Part shown: positions 35,085 to 44,051 of the stretch, piece by piece
Position numbering within the stretch: the stretch's first letter is position 1
Layout of the letters: each line of letters starts with the position of its first letter
Source: Chloroflexota bacterium
GTDB lineage: Bacteria > Chloroflexota > Chloroflexia > Chloroheliales > Chloroheliaceae
Assembly (NCBI GenBank): GCA_028287745.1
Contig: JAQBPB010000120.1
Coordinates: 1 to 59,714, forward strand
Reading direction: 5' to 3'
Length of the DNA stretch: 59,714 nt
Program-made: the position numbers and the translations under genes
Notes under the pieces: model-generated
Told to the model about the DNA's origin: nothing
The model's input: the letters and a program-made list of their open reading frames with translations, nothing else
The model's database searches: none

Positions 35085-38000
35085 TTGAAAGCATTTAATG
35101 TCAGTAGAATTCTGGCTGCTTTTGCAGTGCTATTGATGCTGTTCAGCATCTTTTCACCAGCTCTGGGGACTGCATATGCCGATGGCCTTAAACGACCTAC
35201 TCAACGAGCCTCAGCTAAGGTAGGCAGCAGTTTAGCCTATGCTACCGGAGTGGTACATGTAGTAGTACAACTTAAGGAGCAACCTTTAATTGTGAACCCG
35301 GGTCAGAACCGCCATGGTCAGCTTAAAGCTACCCAGGATAATTTGTCCCGGACACTGACCAAGTACGGTGCCACTGAGGTCGCCCGTATGACTAACGCCC
35401 TCAATGCTATCGTAATTAAAGTAGACAGTTCCAAGATTGAGGCTATTTCAAAAGAACTTAACGTCAAGTCCATTAACTTGATTGGCAATTACAGCCTGGA
35501 CCTTTCAGAAACCGTGCCTTATATCGGTGGTACCGCCGCTCAAGCGCTGGGCTATACCGGTAAAAACCTGAAAGTTGCTGTGCTGGACTCCGGGGTGGAT
35601 TACACTCATAAAGCTTTTGGCGGAGCCGGTACAAAAGCCGCTTACCAGGCAGCATACGGCACCACCACCAGCGATACCAAAAATAAGACCCTTGACGGTC
35701 TTTTCCCCACTCCTAAAGTTTATGCCGGTTATGATTTTGTAGGCGAAGCCTGGCCCGGTGGCGGTCTTTCGCCAGACCCCGACCCGATTGACTGCGGTAC
35801 CCCCGGTTTGGATAGCGGCATTTGTAGCGGTGGTCATGGCACGCACGTCTCCGATATTATTGCCGGGGTAAGCCGGGTAGATGCCGATGGCAAAACCCGG
35901 TCCGGCGTCGCGCCTGACGCAAAGATTATGGCGATTAGGGTCTGTAGTGCAGTATCTTCTTCTTGCAGCGGCATCGCCCTGCTCCAGGGAGTTGACTACG
36001 CTCTCGACCCCAACGGCGACCATAATCTAGCCGATAAAGTAGATGTAATGAACCTGTCGCTGGGCAGTGACTACGGCCAGATTGAAGACGACCTGACTTT
36101 GGCCCTGAATAACGCCGCTAACAGCGGTGTAGTGGTCGTAACATCGGCCGGTAACGGCTCCGACCGGCCCTACAAAGTAGGCAGCCCCTCGATTGCAGCC
36201 AGCGTTATCAGCGTGGCCCAGACTGCCGTACCGGGTGACAAACTTTACCCGATTAACACTACTTCTCCGGCCGGATTGATCAAGTACAGCGTGCTGCAAG
36301 CCTGGTCGAAGACGCCGACCGGCGTAATTAGCGGCCCGGTTCAGTATGGAAATGGGGCAGGCGGTAATCTACTTGGCTGCGATGCTTTACCGGCCGGTTC
36401 GCTAACCGGTAAAATACTACTGGTAGACCGGGGTATGTGTAATGTCAGCGCCAAAGGTTTAACCGGTCAGAATGCAGGCGCCCTAGCCGTTATTGTGGCT
36501 AACCACCAACCCGGTGAACCGCCCTCCTTCAGCTCCGGCGGTATTACTGTAAATATTCCGCTTTTTGTGATTAGCCAGGCCAAAGGCACCCAGTTGAAGC
36601 AGGGTGTTCCCGGCGCGACTGCCACGATAGACCCGGCAAACGTACTCCCGCTGGTAGGCACGACCGTTTCATCTTCGTCACGCGGTCCGGCTATAAGCAG
36701 TGGCATCATCAAGCCGGAAATTGCCGCCCCGGGCGGTTCGATTTCAGCGGAGGTCGGCACCGGTAACGACACATCCCCATTCAGTGGCACTTCGGGGGCT
36801 GCCCCGATGGTAGCCGGTTCGGCTTTGCTGGCAATTGAGTATTCCAAGCAGAAAGGATACAATCTTTCACCGCTTGAAATCAAGGGTCTGCTGATGAACA
36901 CGGCCGAAACCAATATTTCCACCCTGGATAGTGAAGCCAACTTCTACCTGGCCCCGATTACCCGGATTGGCGCCGGTGAAGTGCGGGTCAACCGGGCCGT
37001 TTCAACCAAAACCGTTGTAACGGTACCGTCCGACTCGGCGGCTGCCCTGTCGTTTGGCTTCAAGGAAGTCAATAATACAACTACCGTGTTGTATAAAACG
37101 ATCCGTATCCGCAACCTGAGCAGCGAAGGACGCCTCTACACCATTACCGGCGACTTCCGCTACGCCGATGATAAGAATAACGGCGCGGTAAGTTTCCAGA
37201 GCGGTTTCCCGCGCAGTGAGTGGGTAGAAGCAAACTCAAGCCGCGACATCCAGTTACAGTTGCAAATCAGCGGGCCTCAACTGCGCACCTGGAACCTGAA
37301 TGCCAGTACAGGCGGTAACGCCGGCGTTAGCATCAACGAGCTTGAGTATGATGGTTACATTACCGTTACCGGTGGCGGTGATAAAGCAACCCTTCCCTGG
37401 GAAGTGTTCCCGCGCAAGGTTGCCGATGTCCAGGTCCAGAGCGTCTACGATAGCTATGTTTACCCCCAGGGCAATACCAAGGTAATGCAGCTATCCAACA
37501 ACCTGGGAGCGGGACCGGGCCGGGCGGAAGTCTTCAACCTGCTTGGCACCAGCCCGCAGATTACCACACCGGCTCCGGCGCCCGGCTCCAATGAAGCTCG
37601 GATTGACCTGCGTTCTTATGGGGTACGTGAGAAAATGGTAAGTGGCGTCCTGAACCTGGAGTTTGGTATTACTACTTTTGGCAAACGCGCTACACCGAAC
37701 TATCCGGCGGAATTCGATATTTACCTGGACACTACCGGTGACGGTTTAGAGGATTACGTCATATTCAACCAGGAAGTTGGTGGGTTTGGTTTGGACGGAC
37801 GCAACATGCTTAGTGTGTACAAACTGAACGCGCCGGGCATCGGTTTCAAATTCCAGGGCTTCAGTGATGCGACCTACAACTCTGAAAATATGATCTTCAG
37901 TGTTCCAGCCGCTTCAATGGGCTTAAGTAGCGGCAGCAAGTTTGGCAGCTTCTTGCTGGTCTTTGACAACTACTTCACCGGTAACCAGACCGACTATATT

Positions 38001-38246
38001 ATAGGCCCGGCGGCGGGCGGCTACTCCACTTATACGCTGGGTGCTCCGCGCTTCCAGTTAGACAATTTGCCCTGGACTCAAGCTGGCGTGCTTTCGGCGG
38101 ATAAGTTAACCTTAACTATCACGACTAACGGTGCCCAGATAGAGGTCAAACGGTCCGGCACAACGGCGACTTCTACCAGTAATGGTGTATTGTTGCTCTA
38201 CCGAGATGGCGGTGCCCGCGAGTCGGAAGCGGTTGTTATCACCTAA
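35085..38246 (+). CDS. Secreted subtilisin-like (S8) serine peptidase
   Basis: A 1,053-residue preproprotein. The signal peptide is ILAAFAVLLMLFSIFSPALG; residues about 50-130 look like an I9 inhibitor propeptide (GVVHVVVQLKEQPL, MTNALNAIVIKVDSSKIEAI). The S8 triad is complete: Asp168 in VAVLDSGVDYTH, His251 in GGHGTHV and Ser570 in GTSGAAPMVAG. A PA domain is inserted between His and Ser (GKILLVDRGMCNVSAKGLTG). The long C-terminal part has an Ig-like segment and a beta-domain with DTTGDGLEDYVIFN, which may bind calcium. The start is a TTG at 35085 with TAGGAG about seven bases before it. It probably degrades extracellular protein or processes surface proteins; the neighbouring secreted proteins are possible substrates by inference. 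Confidence 0.93.
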   Translation: MKAFNVSRILAAFAVLLMLFSIFSPALGTAYADGLKRPTQRASAKVGSSLAYATGVVHVVVQLKEQPLIVNPGQNRHGQLKATQDNLSRTLTKYGATEVARMTNALNAIVIKVDSSKIEAISKELNVKSINLIGNYSLDLSETVPYIGGTAAQALGYTGKNLKVAVLDSGVDYTHKAFGGAGTKAAYQAAYGTTTSDTKNKTLDGLFPTPKVYAGYDFVGEAWPGGGLSPDPDPIDCGTPGLDSGICSGGHGTHVSDIIAGVSRVDADGKTRSGVAPDAKIMAIRVCSAVSSSCSGIALLQGVDYALDPNGDHNLADKVDVMNLSLGSDYGQIEDDLTLALNNAANSGVVVVTSAGNGSDRPYKVGSPSIAASVISVAQTAVPGDKLYPINTTSPAGLIKYSVLQAWSKTPTGVISGPVQYGNGAGGNLLGCDALPAGSLTGKILLVDRGMCNVSAKGLTGQNAGALAVIVANHQPGEPPSFSSGGITVNIPLFVISQAKGTQLKQGVPGATATIDPANVLPLVGTTVSSSSRGPAISSGIIKPEIAAPGGSISAEVGTGNDTSPFSGTSGAAPMVAGSALLAIEYSKQKGYNLSPLEIKGLLMNTAETNISTLDSEANFYLAPITRIGAGEVRVNRAVSTKTVVTVPSDSAAALSFGFKEVNNTTTVLYKTIRIRNLSSEGRLYTITGDFRYADDKNNGAVSFQSGFPRSEWVEANSSRDIQLQLQISGPQLRTWNLNASTGGNAGVSINELEYDGYITVTGGGDKATLPWEVFPRKVADVQVQSVYDSYVYPQGNTKVMQLSNNLGAGPGRAEVFNLLGTSPQITTPAPAPGSNEARIDLRSYGVREKMVSGVLNLEFGITTFGKRATPNYPAEFDIYLDTTGDGLEDYVIFNQEVGGFGLDGRNMLSVYKLNAPGIGFKFQGFSDATYNSENMIFSVPAASMGLSSGSKFGSFLLVFDNYFTGNQTDYIIGPAAGGYSTYTLGAPRFQLDNLPWTQAGVLSADKLTLTITTNGAQIEVKRSGTTATSTSNGVLLLYRDGGARESEAVVIT

Positions 38247-38300
38247 ACCAGGGCCAGGACCGGTTGAGCATAACGGCTTGACCGGTGAGCTGAAAAGCCC

Positions 38301-38357
38301 GTAAAAGGAACGCCCGGTGTCACGCTAAACAAGCATGGCACTGGGCGTTCCTTTTAC
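38301..38357. terminator. Bidirectional terminator between convergent genes
   Basis: GTAAAAGGAACGCCC (38301-38315) pairs perfectly with GGGCGTTCCTTTTAC (38343-38357), with a further partly paired 27-nt loop. A/T tracts at both feet fit use on both strands, between the subtilase and the GH5 gene. Confidence 0.8.
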
Positions 38358-38477
38358 GAAGTTTTTCAGAACTATTGAACCGTATTTAGGGTTAAATCGA
38401 GACTGTTTTGGTTCAATACTGACGCACCCCACTATAAGTTCGACTTGCGTCCGGATAGGCGTAAGATTTAGCAGCCG

Positions 38478-38487
38478 GTACTTTTGT
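38478..38487 (-). promoter_or_regulatory. ACAAAAGTAC element in a non-promoter position
   Basis: Third exact copy in the window of the 10-mer also seen at 26816-26825 and 43630-43639, but here it lies downstream of two convergent genes. Chance is possible. Confidence 0.2.
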
Positions 38488-38556
38488 TAAATAATGGCCG
38501 CTAATTTTTATAGTATTGGTTTGAAGCCCAGTTTTGTGAAACCGGGCTCAGAGTCC

Positions 38557-40212
38557 TTAAAGGGTCACCTTTTGGCCGTTAATTATAAAGGTAAGCGGCC
38601 GGGAAGCTTTGCCCTTAGGGCTGTTAAACTGGGCACCCAGGTTAATCGTCCCACCGTTTTGGCTGATGGTGGCGTTATACGACATATTGGTACAGGTAAC
38701 CCAGCCACCGGCAATAGTACAGTTGCCATTCCAGTAATTAGAAAAAGTTTCACCATAGGAAATCGGCCAGCTTATCTTCCAATTACTTACCGGAGTACTG
38801 CCCTTGTTGACCACGTCAAGGCCGATAACATAGCCGCTGTTCCACTCAGTGTGAACAGTATAGCGTATCCCAAACTGTCCTCCATTACCGGGTGGCGGCG
38901 TAGGCGCTGCCGTAGGCGCTGCCGTAGGCGCTGCCGTTGGGCTGGCCGTAGGCGCTGGCGTTAGGCTGGCCGTTGGTGTAGGGCTGGCCGTTGGTGTAGG
39001 TTGCGGCGTAGTGCCGTCACTACCGTCCAACGGGAACATAATACCGGCCAGGTAATTTTGTTTTTCCTGGTTAATCGTGTTCCAGTCGTCCTTCAAAATA
39101 CCGCCGGTATCCCCTGAGTTCGGGTTCCATGACCAGTAAGTCCAGCTTATACCACCGGTACCCTGTCCCAGGTAATTGACCATTGCATTCAGCCATTGTT
39201 TGTCCGAGTTGGTTTCAAGCTTGGTGCCGAATTCGCCCAGCAATACCGGCGCGATATTATTCTTGACCAGGTAACCCCAGTGTTTGTCCCAGATTCCGGC
39301 CAGGTTGGTGGGATAGTTCGAGGCGTTAAACCAGGACTGGTTGTAGATACTGGCCGGATAATCATGGCTGGAATAAACCAAGCGGTTGGGCACATTCAGG
39401 CGGACCGGGTAGGTGCCCGCTCCCATCAGGTTGCCGCCCCACCAGTAATTATTTCCATTATAAGACTCGACACCTTCTACAAAAATAAGCCAGTTCGGGT
39501 TTACCGATAGAATGGCATTTCCGGCCCTTTCAGCCGCCAACCGCCAGTCGGTCTGGGCCGAACCACAGCCCCAGCAGGCCGGACCGTGCGGTTCGTTGTG
39601 CAAATCAGCGCCCACCACCACCGGGTTATTATTGTAACGGGCGGCCAGCATCTTCCAATCGGCAATCCAGCGGCTTTCAGGATAGGCATTGGTATACCAC
39701 AACTCCGATTGAGAATTGGCGTCAGGCCGATGGCGGTCCAGGATGATGCGCAGACCAAGCTGACCGGCATGGGTAATGATTTTATCCATAATTTGCAGGC
39801 CATTTAAGCCCTGCAGGTCGGCGTTCTTTGAGTAATCAATACTGTTTGGCATACTACCCGGGTCGAAGAGCTGGTTGGAGTACGGCAGCCGGATGGTGTT
39901 GTAGCCCTGGTTTTTGAGCTGGACAAGCGTGTCTTTGTAACCGCGTGTCCATAGGCCGTGAGCCACGTAGTTTGAAGTTTCGAAACCAAACCAGTTAATC
40001 CCGGCGATGCGTACCGGCCGGTTATTCGCGTCAAGAATATCCTTACCACTGGTATGCCAGTAACCGGTACCGGCGGCTCCCGCGGTCGCCACTCCGGTTA
40101 TATTTAGAATCTCCAGGCAGGCCAGGACAATATTTAAAAGTAGGAATAAAGAACTGACCAGTAATGTTTTAGGTAGAATTTTCCGGGGTTGTTTTAAGGC
40201 GTAGAGCGACAA
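38557..40212 (-). CDS. GH5 endoglucanase (cellulase) with C-terminal CBM2
   Basis: About 551 residues from a TTG at 40212; GGAGG lies about six bases upstream and no ATG or GTG exists in the N-terminal region. A signal peptide or anchor (LLVSSLFLLLNIVLACLEIL) is followed by a GH5 domain of about 320 residues: WFGFETSNYVAHGLW, GYNTIRLPYSNQLF, acid/base Glu207 in DLHNEPHG and nucleophile Glu327 in LLGEFGTKLE. A linker of PT/PTA repeats leads to a CBM2 of about 105 residues (YTVHTEWNSGYVIGLDVVNK, WKISWPI, NGNCTIAGGWVTCTNMSYNA) with conserved surface Trp. The enzyme should bind and cut crystalline or amorphous cellulose outside the cell. It is a separate unit from the GT2 operon but matches its presumed product. 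Confidence 0.93.
   Translation of the reverse strand: MSLYALKQPRKILPKTLLVSSLFLLLNIVLACLEILNITGVATAGAAGTGYWHTSGKDILDANNRPVRIAGINWFGFETSNYVAHGLWTRGYKDTLVQLKNQGYNTIRLPYSNQLFDPGSMPNSIDYSKNADLQGLNGLQIMDKIITHAGQLGLRIILDRHRPDANSQSELWYTNAYPESRWIADWKMLAARYNNNPVVVGADLHNEPHGPACWGCGSAQTDWRLAAERAGNAILSVNPNWLIFVEGVESYNGNNYWWGGNLMGAGTYPVRLNVPNRLVYSSHDYPASIYNQSWFNASNYPTNLAGIWDKHWGYLVKNNIAPVLLGEFGTKLETNSDKQWLNAMVNYLGQGTGGISWTYWSWNPNSGDTGGILKDDWNTINQEKQNYLAGIMFPLDGSDGTTPQPTPTASPTPTASLTPAPTASPTAAPTAAPTAAPTPPPGNGGQFGIRYTVHTEWNSGYVIGLDVVNKGSTPVSNWKISWPISYGETFSNYWNGNCTIAGGWVTCTNMSYNATISQNGGTINLGAQFNSPKGKASRPLTFIINGQKVTL
38900..38995 (-). repeat. 12-bp tandem repeats coding the Pro/Thr/Ala linker of the GH5 enzyme
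   Basis: Three exact copies of GTAGGCGCTGCC (38900-38935) are followed by diverged copies (GTTGGGCTGGCC, GTAGGCGCTGGC, GTTAGGCTGGCC) and two GTTGGTGTAGG-type units. They encode APT-A/PTAS repeats joining the GH5 and CBM2 domains. Slippage could change linker length in frame. Confidence 0.8.
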
Positions 40213-40800
40213 AGTAACCTCCTGCAAAATAAAAAATTTCGTTTATACCGGGTTATGTACCAATTTGGTAGGTCCAACCACCCACCGGATATAGAAACAA
40301 CTGTGCTTTCACAGTTAAAGGTAAAATAATTTAAATTGGAAATAATTATTATGAAAATAAACAACTTTGGTAGTATTGTATATATGTTGCATGAATTTAG
40401 TAATAGCCTACTCGTACTATATGTTTAGCCTGGTTTAACGGCAAAAGTAATATACAAAGCCCATTACCTTTGCCGTTAAATTGCCAGGCTTTATGAAAAA
40501 TAAAATTGGAGAATCAGGAGTGCAATTCAATAATGGTGGTTATGAGCAATTTTTGAGCATTAATACCGGGAAATAATACCCTTGAATCAAACACACATGG
40601 TATAACAGGCGCACAAAATGATCGATAAACTTTATTTCTTTAATTTCGAAAAGAAGGTATACTTTAAATTCCATTGGTACCGAATATATATTCGCCGGAC
40701 CGGTAATTCCACCAGCCACATAACTCCGCCTGGAATACCGGGTATTCCTGTACGTTAAGGCCGGCCCAATCTATAAAAATGTTAAATAAGGAGGCGCCGA
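40213..40800. other. Intergenic region upstream of the GH5 gene
   Basis: 588 bp, AT-rich, without a credible gene. It should carry the promoter of the GH5 gene on the minus strand, but no convincing -35/-10 pair was found. A CAAAAGTA octamer at 40442-40449 matches the core of the element repeated at 43.6 kb. Confidence 0.45.
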
Positions 40801-41239
40801 ATGCTGGTTAGATTGGTCCCCATGGGCGGTTATGCCGAGCGCTGGAAACCCTAGCCCGGTCCAAAAGAACTGCTCCCGGCCGGGCTGTATAGCAAAGGCC
40901 GTCCCCGGGTTATTGCCGACTATATCATCGACCGGATGGTCGCGGCCGGGGTGGGAAGGCTGGTGATACCGGTCAGACCTGAGAAAGCCGGTATGGTTAT
41001 GAGCTACTTCGGCCACCAATTGGACAACGGGGCAACAATCGCTTATGTTGCCGCTCCGGGACCATCCTTACTGAGCTAATTTGCAGGTATGCGTGCCGCT
41101 CCTGGACAAGCACCAGGTACTATTCGGCTTTCCCGACACCGTCGTGTTACCTACAAATCCCTTCAGCTATTGCCTGGAACTGCTTGGACCGTCGGTGGAA
41201 GTGGTCCTGGGCAGTTTCGTTAACCTCGCCATAACCTAA
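40801..41239 (+). pseudogene. Sugar-phosphate nucleotidyltransferase pseudogene
   Basis: From the ATG at 40801 the frame reads MLVRLVPMGGYAERWKP, then an in-frame TAG at 40852-40854, then PGPKELLPAG, VIADYIIDRMVAAGVGRLVI and PVRPEKAGMVMSYFGHQLDN. At about 41073-41075 one extra base shifts the frame: the original frame ends at TAA 41077-41079, while the next frame continues ANLQVCVPLLDKHQVLFGFP, DTVVLP and LELLGPSVEVVLGSFV. These blocks are those of a RmlA-like nucleotidyltransferase (glycine-rich N-terminus, KELLP for substrate binding, GFPDTV metal site). The reading stops at 41239, after about 145 of an expected 230-300 residues. One nonsense codon, one frameshift and a C-terminal loss make it a clear pseudogene, adjoining an intact nucleotidyltransferase/kinase pair. 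Confidence 0.8.
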
Positions 41240-42312
41240 CTTAAATTATCCAGCACCACGTGAGCGCCGCGAGTTTCTAACTTGAAATACATTTCCTTCA
41301 GGTTGCGCTGGGACATGGCCGCGACTACCGAAAGTTTCTTTTCCGGCGGACAGCACAACAACAGGAAGCCGCCGCCGCCCGCGCCGGTTATTTTACCGCC
41401 AATAGCCCCGGCCTCTTTGGCCGCCTGGTAAAGATCGTTGATGCTATCGTTACTGATGCTGCTGACCAGTTGCTTCTTGCGCTGCCAGCCTTCATCCAGG
41501 ATGGCGCCAAAAGTCGGTAAATCACCGTTTTCCATGCAATGCTTCATGGAAAGGGCCAATTCTTTCATATAATGCAGGTTATCTAAGACCTTTTTATCTT
41601 CACTCTCCATCGAAGCCTTTTGTTTCTCCAGGATAGAGGTGCTGTGGCGAGATACCCCGGTATAAAAGAGCATGAGCCAGTCTTCCAGGCCATCGGCAAT
41701 GTTTCGCGCCATTTGCAGGTGGTTGACCGTTACGGTCCCATCCGGGGCAAACTCGAACTGGTTGACCCCACCAAACGCGGAGGCGTACTGGTCCTGCTTG
41801 CCAATCGGCATTTTAAGTTTTTCAATTTCAATATGACAGGCCAGTTCCGCGTTTTCCCGTTTATTCATTTCGCGGCCGCGATAGGTCGAGAAAGCCTTAA
41901 TCAGGCAAACGGCGGCGGCGCTGCTCGAACCAAGCCCGGTGCCAGGCGGTATCTCGGAAGCCAGGAAAATACTCTGGCCGTGAGCCAGGCCAAAATATTC
42001 CAGGATTGCCTGGGGTAGCACCAGGTCGCCGCTCAAGTCCAGCTTAATATCCGGGTCAAACTGGGCAAAATTCTGGGTCAGCCGGTCGGAACGCCGCCTT
42101 CCCCGGAAGTTAGGATGAGTTACCGAGAATAAAGTCTTGTAATCGGCCGAAATAATCTGGGTCGCGCCCCGGCCCACCTGGTTTACGATTACATAAAAAT
42201 ATTTATCAATAGTAGTATTGATGACCATACCACCGTATTGCTGGTAATAAGCCGGTACATCGGTGCCGCCACCGGCAAAGCTAATCCGAACAGGAGCACG
42301 CGCTATTAGCAC
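41236..42312 (-). CDS. hddA: GHMP-family sugar kinase (D-glycero-D-manno-heptose 7-phosphate kinase-like)
   Basis: A 358-residue GHMP kinase. It starts ARAPVRISFAGGGTDVPAYY, the N-terminal pattern of heptose-7-phosphate kinases (HddA) and related L-fucose kinases; the ATP-binding motif is PPGTGLGSSSAAAVCLIKAF near residue 130, and the third motif is KITGAGGGGFLLLC near 310. GKQDQYASAFGGVNQFEF is also typical of the HddA group. The product would be D-glycero-D-manno-heptose 1,7-bisphosphate, the substrate of GmhB. gmhA and gmhB homologues lie 7-8 kb away, supporting heptose as substrate. A GTG at 42312 is the start, with AAAGG seven bases upstream. It follows the nucleotidyltransferase gene by 100 bp and is probably co-transcribed. 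Confidence 0.8.
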   Translation of the reverse strand: MLIARAPVRISFAGGGTDVPAYYQQYGGMVINTTIDKYFYVIVNQVGRGATQIISADYKTLFSVTHPNFRGRRRSDRLTQNFAQFDPDIKLDLSGDLVLPQAILEYFGLAHGQSIFLASEIPPGTGLGSSSAAAVCLIKAFSTYRGREMNKRENAELACHIEIEKLKMPIGKQDQYASAFGGVNQFEFAPDGTVTVNHLQMARNIADGLEDWLMLFYTGVSRHSTSILEKQKASMESEDKKVLDNLHYMKELALSMKHCMENGDLPTFGAILDEGWQRKKQLVSSISNDSINDLYQAAKEAGAIGGKITGAGGGGFLLLCCPPEKKLSVVAAMSQRNLKEMYFKLETRGAHVVLDNLS

Positions 42313-42412
42313 TGTTTTTACCTTTCGTAAATGCTAGGCTAGCAACTTGCAGTATTAAGCTGCCTTTGCCTTAAAACCTTTGCCTTAAAAGTTGTACCCG
42401 GACAATTCCCAA

Positions 42413-43423
42413 TTAGTCCGTACCCGCCGCTTCAAAATTAAACTCAAGCAAACAATCATCACCAATATTCAGGCGTTTAGGTTTGCCCGTAATAACGGTA
42501 TTTCGTCCTATTACAGAACCGGTTAAAATCGAAGATGTTATGTATGAGTGGTCATTAATGATGCTATCGCTTACTATGGAATTAATTACTTGCACGCCTG
42601 AGCCGATACTGGCATAAGGGCCAATGATACTACGGTCTATTTTAGCATCCGGTGCAATGTAAACCGGTGGAATTACCGTATAATCCGGAGATGAGTGTTC
42701 TTTCACATGGGGCATGGCAGCCAGTAAATGGCGGTTGGACTCCAAAAGGGCCGGGATAGTGCCGCAGTCCTCCCACAGAGTCAGGCTGCGGGCCTGAAAG
42801 CGCGCACCTTCTTCCAGCAGCAGGGTAATGGCATCCGCCAGGAAATATTCGCCATTCAATTGCAACCCGCTATTCAGTTGTTTTTCTATCGCGCCAAAAA
42901 GCCGGTCAGCTTCCTTAAAGTAATAAACACCGACTATTGCCAGGTTCGAAACCGGTGTGGCCGGTTTTTCAACCAGGCGCGTGACAAAGCCTTCCGTATT
43001 CACCACGGCTACTCCGAACCGGGCAGGGTCAGGCACTTCCCGCAAATGCAGTACACCGTCCGCTTCAACCTGGCTAAGGCTCGCCAGGTCGGTCTTAAAC
43101 ACAGTATCCGAGAAAATGATCAGCACTTCGCCCTGCTCAATATAGGGCCGGGCGGCATTTACCCCGTAGGATTGGCCCAGCATGCGGTCCTGTAAGGCAT
43201 AGCGGGTGGTATATTGCGGATAATTGGCTTTCATATATTCTTCAATTTGATTGCCCCGGTCACTTACGATAAAAATGATCTCCTCTATATCCAGGACACT
43301 CAGTTCATCCATAATATGACCCAGGACAGCCTTACCCGCGACCGGCAGTAACGGTTTTGGCTGGCTGTAGGTATGCGGCCGCAACCTTTTGCCATGACCT
43401 GCCAGCGGTATAATTATTTTCAC
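42413..43423 (-). CDS. Sugar-phosphate nucleotidyltransferase with left-handed beta-helix tail
   Basis: A 336-residue protein. Residues 1-235 are a GT-A-like nucleotidyltransferase: IIIPLAGHGKRLRPHTYSQP and KPLLPVAGK form the nucleotide/substrate loop, and IIFSDTVF carries the metal-binding Asp. The C-terminal 100 residues have hexapeptide repeats (VYIAPDAKIDRSIIGPYASI, SIVSDSIINDHSYI). The family makes NDP-sugars from NTP and a sugar 1-phosphate. As it precedes a HddA-like kinase, it may act as the heptose-1-phosphate guanylyltransferase (HddC role), but sequence alone does not separate this from glucose-1-phosphate thymidylyl- or uridylyltransferases. GTG start at 43423; GGAGG lies 13 bases upstream, longer than usual. 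Confidence 0.82.
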   Translation of the reverse strand: MKIIIPLAGHGKRLRPHTYSQPKPLLPVAGKAVLGHIMDELSVLDIEEIIFIVSDRGNQIEEYMKANYPQYTTRYALQDRMLGQSYGVNAARPYIEQGEVLIIFSDTVFKTDLASLSQVEADGVLHLREVPDPARFGVAVVNTEGFVTRLVEKPATPVSNLAIVGVYYFKEADRLFGAIEKQLNSGLQLNGEYFLADAITLLLEEGARFQARSLTLWEDCGTIPALLESNRHLLAAMPHVKEHSSPDYTVIPPVYIAPDAKIDRSIIGPYASIGSGVQVINSIVSDSIINDHSYITSSILTGSVIGRNTVITGKPKRLNIGDDCLLEFNFEAAGTD

Positions 43424-44051
43424 TAGCCGTTTTTATCCTCCCCTTACAATTAAGTTTACATTAAATCAAGGTAATTTGATTTTTCACAGAAACCTGTGCA
43501 GCCGCAGCGATACCCGGCAGCGGCTGCCGGCCAGACAGCCGTATACCGTATACCAGGTTAGAAATCATATAAAAGTTGGCGATTTCTCACAAAAGTAGCC
43601 TATAAGTAAGCCCTACTTTTGTATGTAGGACAAAAGTACAGCCTGAATAAGGCATATTAAAGTTTTTTAGTACCGATTTTAGGTTCAAACAGGCAATAAG
43701 ACCAGCAGGATCTATTTTCTGTATCCATCCATAAGTCTATATACTAAAAGTCCTTAGCCCATAAGTATATAGTAGCCCGATGACTAAATTCCTACTTTTT
43801 TTGAGGACTATAGTAATACTTAAAAGTATTGTTAGAACCATTACCTTAGTGTAAGATTCAAATATCAGGTGAACACTCTAATATTACATATGTTCACACC
43901 CGGTTATGACAACATACCGCGGGCGGGGATTTTTATGCCTGAAATCAGACGGTCAGTTCAGGAAGCAGACTACCCAAAGGTATTTTCAACTAATATTTCT
44001 TCTTTTACAGGTACTCTGCTCAACACGCTGACCTTCAGGAGGTCGATTACG
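43424..44051. other. Divergent intergenic region before the clan GH-A glycosidase
   Basis: 628 bp. The frame of the glycosidase is open back to a GTG at 43869, but that part lacks an SD and similarity, so I treat it as leader. The region holds a cluster of three ACAAAAGTA elements (43589-43639), an AGGACTATAGT element (43804-43814) and AT-rich sequence with ATACTTAAAAGTAT-like palindromic stretches near 43816-43829. Confidence 0.5.
43589..43639. repeat. Cluster of three ACAAAAGTA elements (candidate operator)
   Basis: ACAAAAGTAG at 43589-43598, its exact inverted copy CTACTTTTGT at 43613-43622, and ACAAAAGTAC at 43630-43639. The first two form a 10-bp inverted repeat with a 14-bp gap. The cluster is about 165 bp before the nucleotidyltransferase start at 43423. 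Further copies of the same 10-mer lie at 26816 and 38478. Confidence 0.5.

Noticed and set aside
38494..38964. 156-codon plus-strand frame over the CBM2 and linker
   Set aside because: Its Arg/Arg-rich end is just the complement of the tandem repeat; the minus-strand CBM2 is unmistakable.
38888..39005. Short regularly spaced repeats resembling a small CRISPR-like array
   Set aside because: The units are contiguous 12-bp tandem repeats without spacers and encode a Pro/Thr/Ala linker in frame with the cellulase; no cas genes are near.
43869..44051. 61-codon N-terminal extension of the clan GH-A glycosidase from GTG 43869
   Set aside because: AGGAGG nine bases before the ATG at 44052 is a far better start, and the extension shows no domain.
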